From: Bradyrhizobium sp. AZCC 2176
GTDB taxonomy: Bacteria; Pseudomonadota; Alphaproteobacteria; Rhizobiales; Xanthobacteraceae
Assembly: GCF_036924645.1 (NCBI RefSeq)
Contig: NZ_JAZHRX010000001.1
Coordinates: forward strand, 2,294,001-2,358,000
Length of the DNA: 64,000 nt
Direction: 5' to 3'
Under the pieces are notes generated by a model. It saw nothing but the letters and a program-made list of their open reading frames with translations. It was not told the origin of the DNA and made no database searches. The position numbers and the translations under genes are program-made. Positions 1 through 7,777 of the stretch are shown here, piece after piece; the first letter of the stretch is position 1, and each line of letters begins with the position of its first letter.

Positions 1-443
1 TGCAGGACCGTGTTACCCTTGGTCTCGCGGGCCAACTTGGCGTCGGTAACCTCGTATGACCAGGCGCCCAAACCGCTTGGTGTCTCGATCCGCCGTAACA
101 CGTCGGCGCGACCGCTCCAAAGCCCATCCCGTAACGCCGCCTGAACGATCACCGCGTCGCCGCGCACCATCGCCTGCCGCGTTTGGGCCACCGAGGCGTG
201 ATCGATGCCAACGCCGGCAATGACGGTGACGGTCCCGCCCTGCTTGGTGAGATGGTCGACAAAACCCTGCTCATGGGTTTTGCCGCGCTCCACCAGGGCA
301 TCGAGGGTCGGGTCATGGCGGAGCTTTGGCTTGGCCAGTTCGCCTTGGGCGACCTTGAGGTCGAGATGTGTGAGGTAACGACAATTCAGATGCCCAACCA
401 GGTCGCCAGCGCTGAAGACGATTGCCGCGCCGTTCTCTTGCAT
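1..443 (-). CDS. TM0106-family RecB-like putative nuclease, N-terminal part (cut by window edge)
   Basis: Reading the minus strand from the ATG at 443 gives 147 open codons that leave the window at base 1. The start reads MQENGAAIVFSAGDLVGHLN, then CRYLTHLDL, a GxxHEQ segment near residue 57, and a core with SGRADVLRR and GAWSYEVTDAKLAR (about residues 112-140). The conserved Asp of GRADVL and the D-x-K of TDAKLAR fit a RecB/PD-(D/E)XK nuclease core. This pattern matches my memory of the TM0106-type RecB-like nucleases, which usually continue into an RNase H-like region and often a DNA2-type helicase. The frame stays open upstream of the ATG (SFGGW before M), so an earlier start is possible. 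It lies 268 bp downstream of a recombinase gene on the same strand, so it may be cargo of a mobile element. Confidence 0.8.
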   Translation of the reverse strand, partial: MQENGAAIVFSAGDLVGHLNCRYLTHLDLKVAQGELAKPKLRHDPTLDALVERGKTHEQGFVDHLTKQGGTVTVIAGVGIDHASVAQTRQAMVRGDAVIVQAALRDGLWSGRADVLRRIETPSGLGAWSYEVTDAKLARETKGNTVL

Positions 444-666
444 CCATCCCCCGAAGCTGCTGCCGGGCCCTCGGGACTCGGCTCCCGCAACAACGATACC
501 GGCCTTCAAGCAAACGCGAAAGAGCAAAGCGAGACACGCAAGGCGCGAACGGACCGCATCCAGGCTCTATCCCTTCGAAGACAGAGCCGCTCCGACGAGA
601 GTCGGCGCCGCATCCGCCGGGGCACCGTACCCAGACGTCACAATCGCGCGCCGCCTTGACACTTGG

Positions 667-679
667 CCTTGCACCAAGG
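667..679. repeat. 13-bp near-palindrome shared by both recombinase 3' ends (copy 1)
   Basis: CCTTGCACCAAGG lies 33 bases past the stop of the minus-strand recombinase gene. An identical 13-mer lies just past the stop of the second recombinase gene. The outer five bases pair (CCTTG/CAAGG) around a 3-base loop. It may be a short terminator-like hairpin or a recombinase-linked site; its function is not known. Confidence 0.5.
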
Positions 680-711
680 CGCGTCATTGGGCTCGGCCAA
701 GCCATTGGCTA

Positions 712-1956
712 CTACACTACGTACCTTGGCAATTTCTCGATCTCGCGAAGGGCAACAAGGGGCCATGTTTCGCCGTAGCGATCGCTGACCTTTGCGCCCG
801 CATGGCCCTGCAGAATATTTCGTACATCCTCGGGTATCGATAGAACACGAGCGAGCGATGAAAATCGATGCCGCCAGCCATGGTTCGGCGCCACACGCTC
901 GTCGATCCCCAGTGAACGCACCCATTCAGCGAGCCGTTCGCCCACCTTCTTGTAGTGAGGGTTCGCATGGCTGCCGCCACGGCTGCGGCGCGGATCATAA
1001 AACAGAGGCCGCGCTCCCCTCGACTTCGCGAACTTAAGCAAGCCTTGATCAACCAAGTGGCTATATAGCGGCACTTCGCGGAACTTCCGCGTCTTGTTGG
1101 TTTCGGCTCGTATGCGCAGCATTGGGATGCCGTCCCGCTGCAGAAAATCACGTCCAGTGAGGGGCGTAATTTCGTTCACCCTCGCCCCCGTGTAGGCGCA
1201 GATCCACGGGACCCACCGACGCGCGGCAGCCATCTCGACGCTGATCTTATCGGAGGGCGGCCGCAGCGTCGCGGCCAGGATTATCCTTGCTTCTTCGCCA
1301 CTGAAGCCTTTGTCTCGTTCGTGCAGAGTGTCCTTGACGCGCACGCGAATGCCAGCGGCTGGATTTTCGCTCAGCATATCTTGGTCGACTGCGAATTGCA
1401 GGGTCGCCTTTATGGCCGCGAGATAGACATCTCGAATGGTAACGTTTGACATGTCTTCGACTAGAAGAGCGTTCTTCCATGCGACGATATCGGCTCGCGA
1501 GATGCTCGTCGCCTCATCGTGGCCGAGATGAGTAATCAAGCGTTCCACGACAGGCGTCCAGCGCTTCACGGTAGCGGGAGCAAGCTGAGCTTCGGCGGCG
1601 TAGGACTTGAATATTGAGCGGACCGACAATCCTGCCTTCGACGCGACCGGCTCTGCCGACGAGATCAAGGATGAAGATGTGATGTCGACGATTGGTTCAA
1701 CAGCGAGGGCTTGTACCGGGATGGGCGTGCACACCGTTGCTGTATCGATGAGTGGATTAGTAAGCCGGACCCAATCACGCTCGATCTGTAACGCAGCTTC
1801 GAGATACCGAATGCGTGCAATGCCAAGGTCTCGCGTCCTCAACGAGTGTTTGATCTCGCTCTTTCCAACCACTTCCCTCAACCGATCGGGAACACGTTTC
1901 CTGAACCAGAAAATTCCGCTTTCAGGGTGCCGTTTCGGGGTGCCTAATGAGGTCAT
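712..1956 (-). CDS. Site-specific tyrosine recombinase with DUF6538-like N-terminus
   Basis: This encodes a phage-type integrase of about 414 residues. The N-terminus (SGIFWFRKRVPDRLREVVGK, then KHSLRTRD) has the DUF6538 pattern common in rhizobial island integrases. A core-binding region follows, then the catalytic domain: an Arg in AYTGARVNEI, the HxxR box in NHGWRHRF, a His in LQGHAG and the nucleophile Tyr in SDRYGE. All catalytic positions are present, so it may be active. I chose the ATG at 1956 (MTSLGTPKRH) because the 17 residues upstream, possible from 2007, do not look like protein. The gene start is 86 bp from an att-like copy of the tRNA-Ser end and points away from the second integrase, so the two recombinases are divergent. 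Its own element probably extends left beyond the window. Confidence 0.88.
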   Translation of the reverse strand: MTSLGTPKRHPESGIFWFRKRVPDRLREVVGKSEIKHSLRTRDLGIARIRYLEAALQIERDWVRLTNPLIDTATVCTPIPVQALAVEPIVDITSSSLISSAEPVASKAGLSVRSIFKSYAAEAQLAPATVKRWTPVVERLITHLGHDEATSISRADIVAWKNALLVEDMSNVTIRDVYLAAIKATLQFAVDQDMLSENPAAGIRVRVKDTLHERDKGFSGEEARIILAATLRPPSDKISVEMAAARRWVPWICAYTGARVNEITPLTGRDFLQRDGIPMLRIRAETNKTRKFREVPLYSHLVDQGLLKFAKSRGARPLFYDPRRSRGGSHANPHYKKVGERLAEWVRSLGIDERVAPNHGWRHRFSSLARVLSIPEDVRNILQGHAGAKVSDRYGETWPLVALREIEKLPRYVV

Positions 1957-2041
1957 GTGTACCATCGTTGTGTACCAACGGTGGTCCGGAAAACCCTTTG
2001 ATTTCAAAAGGCCCGCTATTTTCTAGGCTGTTTTCGACAGG

Positions 2042-2056
2042 GTGGCGGAGAGGGAG
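2042..2056. repeat. attL: 15-bp copy of the tRNA-Ser 3' end
   Basis: GTGGCGGAGAGGGAG is identical to bases 11831-11845, where 14 of the 15 bases form the CCA end and acceptor strand of tRNA-Ser(CGA). The match ends at 2057 (A versus G). This is the usual mark of integration into a tRNA 3' end and defines the left border of the island. Confidence 0.85.
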
Positions 2057-2185
2057 ACCGCCGAACTACTCACCGCCGTCGTTCGCAGCCGTTCGTTTGC
2101 AATTGAAATTATGCCGATAGTATAGGGTTTTCCTTCATTCTCGTTTTTCATCGTTCGTTGCCGCCCGTCCCAAGCCATGTTAATT

Positions 2186-2209
2186 TTGGGGACTGACTTG
2201 GGGACTGAC
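2186..2209 (+). repeat. Tandem 12-bp repeats, likely integrase arm sites (left)
   Basis: Two exact tandem copies of TTGGGGACTGAC end one base before the integrase ATG. A matching pair of GATTTGGGG(T/A)C(T/C) units lies inside the right border at 11753-11776. Direct repeats flanking both att cores are typical of arm-type binding sites of tyrosine recombinases. Their overlap with the integrase leader could also give autoregulation. Confidence 0.65.
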
Positions 2210-2210
2210 G

Positions 2211-3395
2211 ATGGCAGGTAATCTGACGGCTCGGAAGGTGCAAACGGCAACGCCGGGCAAATACAGCGACGGCGGCAATTTGTATTTGATCGTCTCCCCG
2301 AATGGGTCCCGCAAATGGGTCCTCCGCTTCACATGGCGGGGGAGAGCAAGGGAAATGGGATTGGGAAGCGCTGCTGCGGTGCCCCTCGCCGACGCCCGTG
2401 AGAAAGCCGCCAGCGCGCGCCGGAAGATCGCCCGAGGCCTGAACCCCATCGATGAGCGGAAACGCACCAATGGCGTCCCCACGTTCGGCGAAATGGCTGA
2501 TCAGGTGCGCGAAGCGCTGTCCGTCGGTTTCCGGAACGAGAAACACAAGGCTCAGTGGAAATCGACGCTGACCACCGACGCCGCGACGTTGCGAGACAAG
2601 CCGGTGGACACCATCACCACCGATGACGTGTTGGCGGTTCTGAAACCTATCTGGACGACCAAGCCCGAAACCGCTTCGCGGCTGCGGGGCCGGATTGAAA
2701 AGGTGCTGGACGCTGCCAAGGCCAAAGGGTTCCGAGACGGCGAGAACCCCGCGCGGTGGCGCGGCCACCTGGACCACCTGCTGCCACGGCCATCGAAGCT
2801 TGCTCGCGGACACCACGCCGCGATGCCCTACGACGAACTGGCGGCGTTTGTAGCGGACCTTCGGGGGCGCGAGGCTCTCGCCGCGTTGGCACTGGAACTG
2901 TGCATCCTCACAGCCGCTCGATCCGGTGAAATCCTTGGCATGCGCTGGGATGAAATCGATCTGGACAAGAAAATCTGGACCGTGCCCGCGCATCGAATGA
3001 AGGCGGGGCGCGAGCACCGGATACCGTTGTCTCAACGCGCCACCGACATTCTTGTTAGACTTAGCGAGGGCCGTTCGGGCGAATTCGTTTTTCCGGGCCA
3101 GCGCCGCGACAAACCGCTGTCGAACATGGCGATGGAAATGATGCTGCGGCGCATGAAAATCGAGAACGCCACCGTGCACGGTTTCCGATCCAGTTTCCGC
3201 GATTGGGCTGGCAACGAAACCAGCTATCCGCGCGAATTGATCGAAACCGCCTTGGCGCACGTCATCGGCGACAAGGCCGAACAGGCTTACCGCCGCAGCG
3301 ATGCGCTGGAAAAACGCCGCAATCTAATGGAGGCATGGGCGGACTACTGCGAACCCAAGCGGACGACAAACGTTGTGAGGATGCGGCAGGCGTAG
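2211..3395 (+). CDS. P4-type tyrosine integrase (DUF4102 N-terminal domain)
   Basis: This 394-residue protein should catalyse integration and excision of the island. The N-terminal arm-binding domain has the P4 pattern (TPGKYSDGGNLYLIV, then RKWVLRF, with a PLADAREKA helix). The catalytic domain shows R237 (TAARSGEILG), H323 and R326 (HGFR), H350 (ALAHV) and Y360 (QAYRRSD), so the active site is complete. The start ATG follows directly on the two 12-bp repeats. It reads into the island, 155 bp from the left att copy, which fits a self-encoded integrase. The length is normal for the family. Confidence 0.95.
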   Translation: MAGNLTARKVQTATPGKYSDGGNLYLIVSPNGSRKWVLRFTWRGRAREMGLGSAAAVPLADAREKAASARRKIARGLNPIDERKRTNGVPTFGEMADQVREALSVGFRNEKHKAQWKSTLTTDAATLRDKPVDTITTDDVLAVLKPIWTTKPETASRLRGRIEKVLDAAKAKGFRDGENPARWRGHLDHLLPRPSKLARGHHAAMPYDELAAFVADLRGREALAALALELCILTAARSGEILGMRWDEIDLDKKIWTVPAHRMKAGREHRIPLSQRATDILVRLSEGRSGEFVFPGQRRDKPLSNMAMEMMLRRMKIENATVHGFRSSFRDWAGNETSYPRELIETALAHVIGDKAEQAYRRSDALEKRRNLMEAWADYCEPKRTTNVVRMRQA

Positions 3396-3411
3396 CTGTA
3401 TCCCGCGCCGC

Positions 3412-3424
3412 CCTTGCACCAAGG
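3412..3424. repeat. 13-bp near-palindrome shared by both recombinase 3' ends (copy 2)
   Basis: This is the second exact copy of CCTTGCACCAAGG, 17 bases after the integrase stop codon and just before the next gene. See the copy at 667-679. Confidence 0.5.
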
Positions 3425-3432
3425 GGCCGGCG

Positions 3433-4110
3433 ATGCCACAGCGCAAACGCAGATTGCCGATTTCATCCAGCGGTCAACCTGCGCCAAAATTCGAGCCGAA
3501 TGCAGTGTTCTGGGGACGATGTGAAACCGCATACGGCCGAGCCATTTCACGTGAAATACGCGAAGAGGTAGTCACGGCTACGAACAATTTCCTCTGGATC
3601 GCCAGCATGGAGGCGGAGGCAGAGGACCTCAATGCGGCCGTCGAGCGCATCGGCCGATACAGGAAGGCAGCAGGCGCTCTGTTGAATGAACAGGGCGAAC
3701 CGGGATCAACCGCCTCCATTTTTTACGCCGAGTATCTAATTCAAAGCGAATTTCCCGACACAACGCTCGACCAACTCCATGATCTACTGATGTCATACCA
3801 TGGAGCGTGCGCAAGAGCACAAGGGCGAGCCGCTTCTGAAAACGAGCCGGAATTCCGGCAAGGCGCGTCATGGGACACTTGGATCAGGAATATCACGGCG
3901 ATTTGCAAGCGACACCAGTTGCCAATCGGTTCCCGCAAGGACGACGACAAAATGCGCCAGCACTCCCCGTTCGTGCGCCTAGTCTATGAACTTCAAAGCG
4001 GGTTCGACCACAGGTACCTCCGCGGAGCGCATTCCCGTACAGCCGTAGCAAAGGCAATCGGAGACGCGCGAAGGTCGGGACGGAAAACGGCCGCAAGCGC
4101 CCCGCAATAA
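3433..4110 (+). CDS. Island-borne hypothetical protein, 225 aa
   Basis: I do not recognise a characterised family. The predicted protein is mostly helical and hydrophilic, with a basic start (PQRKRRLP) and a basic end (RRSGRKTAAS), and no signal peptide or membrane segment. A central stretch (SIFYAEYLIQSEFPDTTLDQ) and a WDTWIRNI motif near residue 147 may be useful for homology searches. It lies 37 bp after the integrase gene and before the AlpA-like regulator, on the same strand. That is the place where integrative elements often carry control or packaging-interference genes. A helical DNA-associated role is only a guess. The start at 3433 has no strong ribosome-binding site. Confidence 0.7.
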   Translation: MPQRKRRLPISSSGQPAPKFEPNAVFWGRCETAYGRAISREIREEVVTATNNFLWIASMEAEAEDLNAAVERIGRYRKAAGALLNEQGEPGSTASIFYAEYLIQSEFPDTTLDQLHDLLMSYHGACARAQGRAASENEPEFRQGASWDTWIRNITAICKRHQLPIGSRKDDDKMRQHSPFVRLVYELQSGFDHRYLRGAHSRTAVAKAIGDARRSGRKTAASAPQ

Positions 4111-4186
4111 GTCCCGCATCTGTTGCGATTGATCGGCTACGACCTTCATGACCCGCCCGGTTCGGGCATAACGATGAAGGCGTCCC

Positions 4187-4381
4187 ATGAACACCCACGT
4201 TTCAATTGAACCGGAGGCCCTGTCCGTTCCGCAGGCGTGCGCCCTCGCCGGTATCGGACGAACAAAGTTGTACGAAGCAATAACCGCCGGCAGCTTGAAA
4301 GCGCGCAAATTGGGGAAGCGGACCCTGATACTTCGGGATGACCTGCGCCAGTTTCTCGCGGCACTTCCGACCGCGGCTTAA
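4187..4381 (+). CDS. AlpA/excisionase-like helix-turn-helix protein
   Basis: This 64-residue protein is a single MerR-like winged helix of the excisionase/AlpA type. The segment SVPQACALAGIGRTKLYEAI is the helix-turn-helix, followed by GSLKARKLGKRTLILRDDL, the usual wing with a basic tip, and a short FLAALP helix. Proteins of this size and order in P4-like elements act as recombination directionality factors or as activators of the integrase gene. It lies between the integrase and the replication-like gene, as in many satellites. An AAGGCG sequence seven bases upstream could be its ribosome-binding site. Confidence 0.8.
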   Translation: MNTHVSIEPEALSVPQACALAGIGRTKLYEAITAGSLKARKLGKRTLILRDDLRQFLAALPTAA

Positions 4382-4453
4382 TCAATTCACAAAAGTTGCC
4401 CGGCCGTATCGACGACACCGGGCATGGCCTCACCGCTAGTCCGCAGGCGCAAA

Positions 4454-5227
4454 ATGTACCGTTGGTTTCGCCTTTACAACGACGCGATCAACGATCCGAA
4501 ACTGTTACGGCTTTCGGACCACTTGCATCGATTGTGGATCGGGCTTTTGTGCATCGCCTCCAAGAATGAAGGCGCGCTTCGCTCGATAGAGGACATGGCC
4601 ATCATGCTGCGCACGACACCGGCCGTGTTGGAGCGCGACATCAGCAGGCTAATAGCCGCACGGCTCATTGATAATCATGAAGGCAGGCTTACACCGCACA
4701 ATTGGGAAAAGTGGCAGCCCAAATCGGACGGCATCGATCCTACCGCGTCCGCGCGTATGCGGCGTTACAGGGAGCGTCAGCGTAACGACCGTAACGCCAC
4801 CGTAACGGTGATACGACCAGACACAGACACAGACACAGACACAGATACAGACACAGAAATAAATTCCGTGGCTATCGCCACGGACGCTTCGGCGTCGATT
4901 GATCCATCGGCTGCCGAGCGCGAATTGTTTGCAAGGGGAAGGGAAATTCTCGGCAAGAGCGCAGGCGGCCTGATTGCCAACCTGCTGAAAGCTAAGGGCC
5001 ACAACATAGCGTTGGCGCGCGCGGCACTAGAAACGGCTTCGCAAAAGGAAAACCCGGCCGAGTACGTTGCGGCCGCGTCTCGCGGTCCGCCTACTGCTAA
5101 GCCGCTCACTGAACATCAACGCAAGCAGCGCGAAGCAGTGGAGTTAGTCAATGTTCTCAAACAGAAATCAAGCGACAGCGGCAGCGGCGACGATATTGGG
5201 CTGCTACGACACGATCACGGCGAGTGA
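4454..5227 (+). CDS. Replication-initiator-like protein with winged-helix N-terminus and Asp-Thr repeat linker
   Basis: The N-terminus (MYRWFRLYNDAINDPKLLRL, a WIGLLCIAS helix, then AIMLRTTPAVLERDISRLI) has the pattern of phage replisome-organiser winged-helix domains, ending in NWEKWQPKSD and a basic MRRYRERQR helix. A low-complexity Asp-Thr linker follows, then a helical C-terminal domain (GGLIANLLKAKGHNIALARA). This two-domain layout is typical of phage and satellite origin-binding proteins. I chose the ATG at 4454 because homologous starts, as I recall them, begin MYRW; an in-frame ATG at 4424 would add ten residues. The next gene starts inside the 3' end, so translation is probably coupled. 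The assignment rests on pattern, not on a database match. Confidence 0.7.
   Translation: MYRWFRLYNDAINDPKLLRLSDHLHRLWIGLLCIASKNEGALRSIEDMAIMLRTTPAVLERDISRLIAARLIDNHEGRLTPHNWEKWQPKSDGIDPTASARMRRYRERQRNDRNATVTVIRPDTDTDTDTDTDTEINSVAIATDASASIDPSAAERELFARGREILGKSAGGLIANLLKAKGHNIALARAALETASQKENPAEYVAAASRGPPTAKPLTEHQRKQREAVELVNVLKQKSSDSGSGDDIGLLRHDHGE
4819..4856 (+). repeat. ACAGAC hexamer microsatellite coding for (Asp-Thr)n
   Basis: About six tandem ACAGAC-type hexamers, one with a T substitution, encode the alternating Asp-Thr linker of the replication-like protein. Hexamer units keep the frame, so slippage would change linker length without breaking the protein. Confidence 0.9.
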
Positions 5228-5528
5228 TCCGAAGGTGTTCGTGGCGGCACTCGTCGAAATGTTGGCAATGTACCCGTCCGCCGTCATAGCCCGAGCCGCC
5301 GATCCGGTGCGCGGCCTACCTGCCCTCGTCAAATTTCCGAACCTGGCCAGCTTCCGCGAGCAACTCGAACGAATGCTCGACGAGCATGACCGAGACGTGC
5401 GGAGGGAACGGCATCGACAAGAGCGCGAAAAACAGAACCAATTATCGGCACGGCCGCAACTCAATGATCGAGCCAAGGCACGAGTTGTTGAGGGGTTTCA
5501 GAAATTGAAGGCAAGGCTAGGCGGGTAA
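5151..5528 (+). CDS. Small protein co-translated with the replication-like gene
   Basis: This 125-residue protein starts 77 bp inside the 3' end of the replication-like gene, in another frame, with a GGAG ribosome-binding site ten bases upstream. The first half is helical and fairly hydrophobic (FVAALVEMLAMYPSAVIARA). The second half is a strongly charged probable coiled coil (about residues 65-105, DEHDRDVRRERHRQEREKQ). The overlap and position suggest a partner of the replication protein, such as a helicase-loader-like or accessory factor, but no motif proves it. Homologues in phage regions often have the PxxVIARAADPxxGLP motif seen near residues 43-58. Confidence 0.65.
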   Translation: MFSNRNQATAAAATILGCYDTITASDPKVFVAALVEMLAMYPSAVIARAADPVRGLPALVKFPNLASFREQLERMLDEHDRDVRRERHRQEREKQNQLSARPQLNDRAKARVVEGFQKLKARLGG

Positions 5529-5626
5529 TTGGCAAGGTAGATGCCCCAATGCCCGCCTCCCCGGGGGGAGGGAAAAACGAACACATAAAAGCATGCTTAT
5601 TGGAAATGGGGCCGTCAACACGGCGG

Positions 5627-5652
5627 CATTCGGGGTTGGTTTGCCCCGAATG
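5627..5652. terminator. Perfect 9-bp hairpin between convergent genes
   Basis: CATTCGGGG (5627-5635) pairs perfectly with CCCCGAATG (5644-5652) around an 8-base loop. It lies between the ends of the convergent small replication-module gene and the HNH gene. There is no T-run on either strand, so a terminator role is uncertain; it could also be a processing or origin structure. Confidence 0.4.
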
Positions 5653-5662
5653 GCGCATCGCG

Positions 5663-6619
5663 CTAACACTTCAAGCGCGCGCGAAATGCGATGAGGTCGC
5701 TCGGGTCGTCCGTACGGTGGATCATACGGTGACAGTTCGCGCAAAGAACCGCAAAATCCTTGGCGACATCGTACTGGACCGCAACACCCTCGGCTAAGGT
5801 GCTGATCGGCGTGAGATGGTGGGCCTCTATAAAACCTTCTCCGATGTCACCATAGCGAGCGGAAAACTCCAAACTGCATGCTTGGCAGACCGTGCCATGA
5901 TGCTTTTTCGCCGCCTTTGCCGCCGTGCCATTTCTTTCAATCTTCTTGTGCAGAACGTACTTTCTCTTTTCGGTTATAGTTGCGTTGTCGGGCACGTTGA
6001 AGTCGGAGACCTCCGTATCCGCATCGCCATCTGCATCCAAACCACCTCGAAATGTCAGCGCTCGATAGGCGCGGATCAGTAATTGCAGATCGTCTCGCAG
6101 CGTCGCTTCGCTCGGCAACTCGGTAAGGCTGTATCTGAAACCCAAACTATGACCCGCGGCGTAGTCGCCGGGAAGGCGAGCATCCGATCCTGTCTCAATT
6201 TGGATTAGTGGGGCTGCCGAGACGAATTCTGGCAGGCGTTTCCTTATGAAATGAGCGCGGTCGCTTAGAACATCACGCGTTTTCGAACCGAATTCCTGTC
6301 GGGTAGATGTCGTACCTTGGTTTAGCGAAAGGAAGGCGACTGGCTCCGTCGCGTGAAATAAGTAAACCGCATAATAGCCGCGTACAGCACTCGTGGTGAC
6401 GACTGGATCAAAAACAGCAATCCATGGAATAGCTGCCCAGTTTCCTTGTCCCGGACTGCCTTGAATATGAAGGCCTCCGCCCCGATCGCCGAGACCATCG
6501 GCAATTGCTTGTTCGGCATCAGTCCTTATGAAGCGCGCCAACGGATGGGCTTCTAACGGTTGTTTCCGGGCCTCGGGAAATTCGCTGATGATGCGATGCA
6601 GAGTTTCTCGTAAGGGCAT
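5663..6619 (-). CDS. McrB-type DNA-recognition domain fused to HNH endonuclease
   Basis: This protein of about 318 residues has two parts. Residues 1-180 match the MrcB/DUF3578 pattern (LARFIRTDAEQAI, GSPGQGNWAAIPWIAVFDP, GYYAVYLFH, SLNQGTT), the domain that reads modified cytosine in McrB-like enzymes. The C-terminal part is an HNH nuclease with two Cys pairs (CQAC and CANC), the catalytic EAHHLTPIS and a final HRMIH. The fusion predicts a modification-dependent (type IV-like) restriction nuclease without the McrB GTPase. It is encoded against the replication module, as expected for island cargo. I chose the ATG at 6619, which has a weak AAGAAAG upstream; 6649 would add ten residues. Confidence 0.88.
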   Translation of the reverse strand: MPLRETLHRIISEFPEARKQPLEAHPLARFIRTDAEQAIADGLGDRGGGLHIQGSPGQGNWAAIPWIAVFDPVVTTSAVRGYYAVYLFHATEPVAFLSLNQGTTSTRQEFGSKTRDVLSDRAHFIRKRLPEFVSAAPLIQIETGSDARLPGDYAAGHSLGFRYSLTELPSEATLRDDLQLLIRAYRALTFRGGLDADGDADTEVSDFNVPDNATITEKRKYVLHKKIERNGTAAKAAKKHHGTVCQACSLEFSARYGDIGEGFIEAHHLTPISTLAEGVAVQYDVAKDFAVLCANCHRMIHRTDDPSDLIAFRARLKC

Positions 6620-6751
6620 TGTAGGCTTTCTTGATCCCAAAACGGGCATACTTACGGATTTCGCCGAACGATCCGAGTTGTGTAGTAGGCATTTCTCAAT
6701 CTATTGTTGGCCGAATACTGTCAATGGATTTTCGAGCCCCGGGTGGTTCTG

Positions 6752-6985
6752 ATGTCTGATACGCGAAAACAGCCGATCAGTTACGTCACTTGGGCAATTT
6801 TGGCATTCCTAGCTTTTGGAATTTATCAGGTGTTTTTTGTCGGGTCGCCTGCGAACAAGAAGTTTTTGGATGATTGCCACGCTCGCGGTACCGCTCACCT
6901 CACGAGTAATTCGCCAGACGAGGAATACCGGCGCGTAATTGTCGATTGTCAGAGCAAACTGCGCGAGTTCAAGCGGTCAAATTAG
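6752..6985 (+). CDS. Small single-pass membrane protein, 77 aa
   Basis: The protein starts MSDTRKQPISYV, then has one hydrophobic helix (WAILAFLAFGIYQVFFV, about residues 13-30) and a hydrophilic tail with two Cys (DDCHARG and VDCQSK). I do not recognise a family. It is divergent from the McrB/HNH gene, with about 130 bp between the starts, and convergent with the membrane protein gene that follows. An ATG at 6704 in the same frame would add 16 residues that look unlike protein. The base composition is clearly lower in GC than the core genome, like its neighbours. Confidence 0.55.
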   Translation: MSDTRKQPISYVTWAILAFLAFGIYQVFFVGSPANKKFLDDCHARGTAHLTSNSPDEEYRRVIVDCQSKLREFKRSN

Positions 6986-7045
6986 GCCGTGTCGAACTCG
7001 GCGAGCGAGTTGTGCTTGGAAGAGGCACGCCACCTTTGAGCCGGA

Positions 7046-7777
7046 TCACTCCTTAGCATCCTTTGGAGCCGCTGCCGGTCCCGGCGGGATGACGGCTGGA
7101 GGTGTCGCGATGGGAGCTGGCGTAATGGGAGCCATTTGAGGAAGAGCCGGTACAGTGACAGTCGCTTTATCGACGCTTTGGTTTTTCTTTGTCGGCGTCG
7201 GCGCGTCTTTTTTGTCGAAGGTAATGCCCCCAAAGACCGCGACAAGAATTGAAATTCCGAATAGAGCAAAAATCATAGACTTGTAGAATATTTCAAGCTT
7301 GCCGTCCGAATGGAGCTGACCCTTTTCGCGAAATTTGTCGTGGCTAACAAAACATTTCGCAGCGAGCCACAACAGGCCTTTTGGAACAAAAAAACTTTCT
7401 TTCCCGATTTCATCGGACAACGACAGTTCTGGAATTGTGACCTTATACTTTTTTTCGATCTGAATTGCATGGTTCACCGCCCCCTTGAGCAACCGGTGAA
7501 ACCAGTACCTGTCCATGAGATAGAAAAGCAACGTGCCAAACACGCCAAATATCGGAACCAAAACGGCAAATTGAATATCTATACGCCAAAGTTGCAGTGC
7601 CCATCCTTTGTCCAAGAGGAAACCGATAGACGCCAACAGTGCCAGCAAGATCGTGATGAACAGTCCGCGGATACGCATGCCGATTTCGTTAAAGTGCATT
7701 TGCACGCCAACGACGGTCTTCCAAACGTCTATTACCTGCTTTGCGCGTTCATCGCGCAGTTTTCGATTATTCTGCAT
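7046..7777 (-). CDS. Three-helix membrane protein overlapping the HAD gene
   Basis: This protein of about 243 residues has three hydrophobic segments: GLFITILLALLASIGFLLDK, FAVLVPIFGVFGTLLFYLMD and MIFALFGISILVAVFGGI. After the second is a conserved-looking stretch (RYWFHRLLKGAVNHAIQIEK). The last 50 residues are rich in Pro, Ala and Thr and probably disordered. Its ATG at 7777 lies inside the 3' end of the HAD gene (11-bp overlap), so the two are translationally coupled. A TTG at 7795 is another start. I do not know the family. A phosphatase-like enzyme coupled to a short multi-helix membrane protein on a mobile island resembles two-gene defence systems with a membrane effector; that is inference. 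Confidence 0.7.
   Translation of the reverse strand: MQNNRKLRDERAKQVIDVWKTVVGVQMHFNEIGMRIRGLFITILLALLASIGFLLDKGWALQLWRIDIQFAVLVPIFGVFGTLLFYLMDRYWFHRLLKGAVNHAIQIEKKYKVTIPELSLSDEIGKESFFVPKGLLWLAAKCFVSHDKFREKGQLHSDGKLEIFYKSMIFALFGISILVAVFGGITFDKKDAPTPTKKNQSVDKATVTVPALPQMAPITPAPIATPPAVIPPGPAAAPKDAKE

Noticed and set aside
4819..4856. CRISPR-like or iteron array
   Set aside because: The units are six bases, coding and without spacers; it is a microsatellite. No CRISPR array is seen anywhere in the window.
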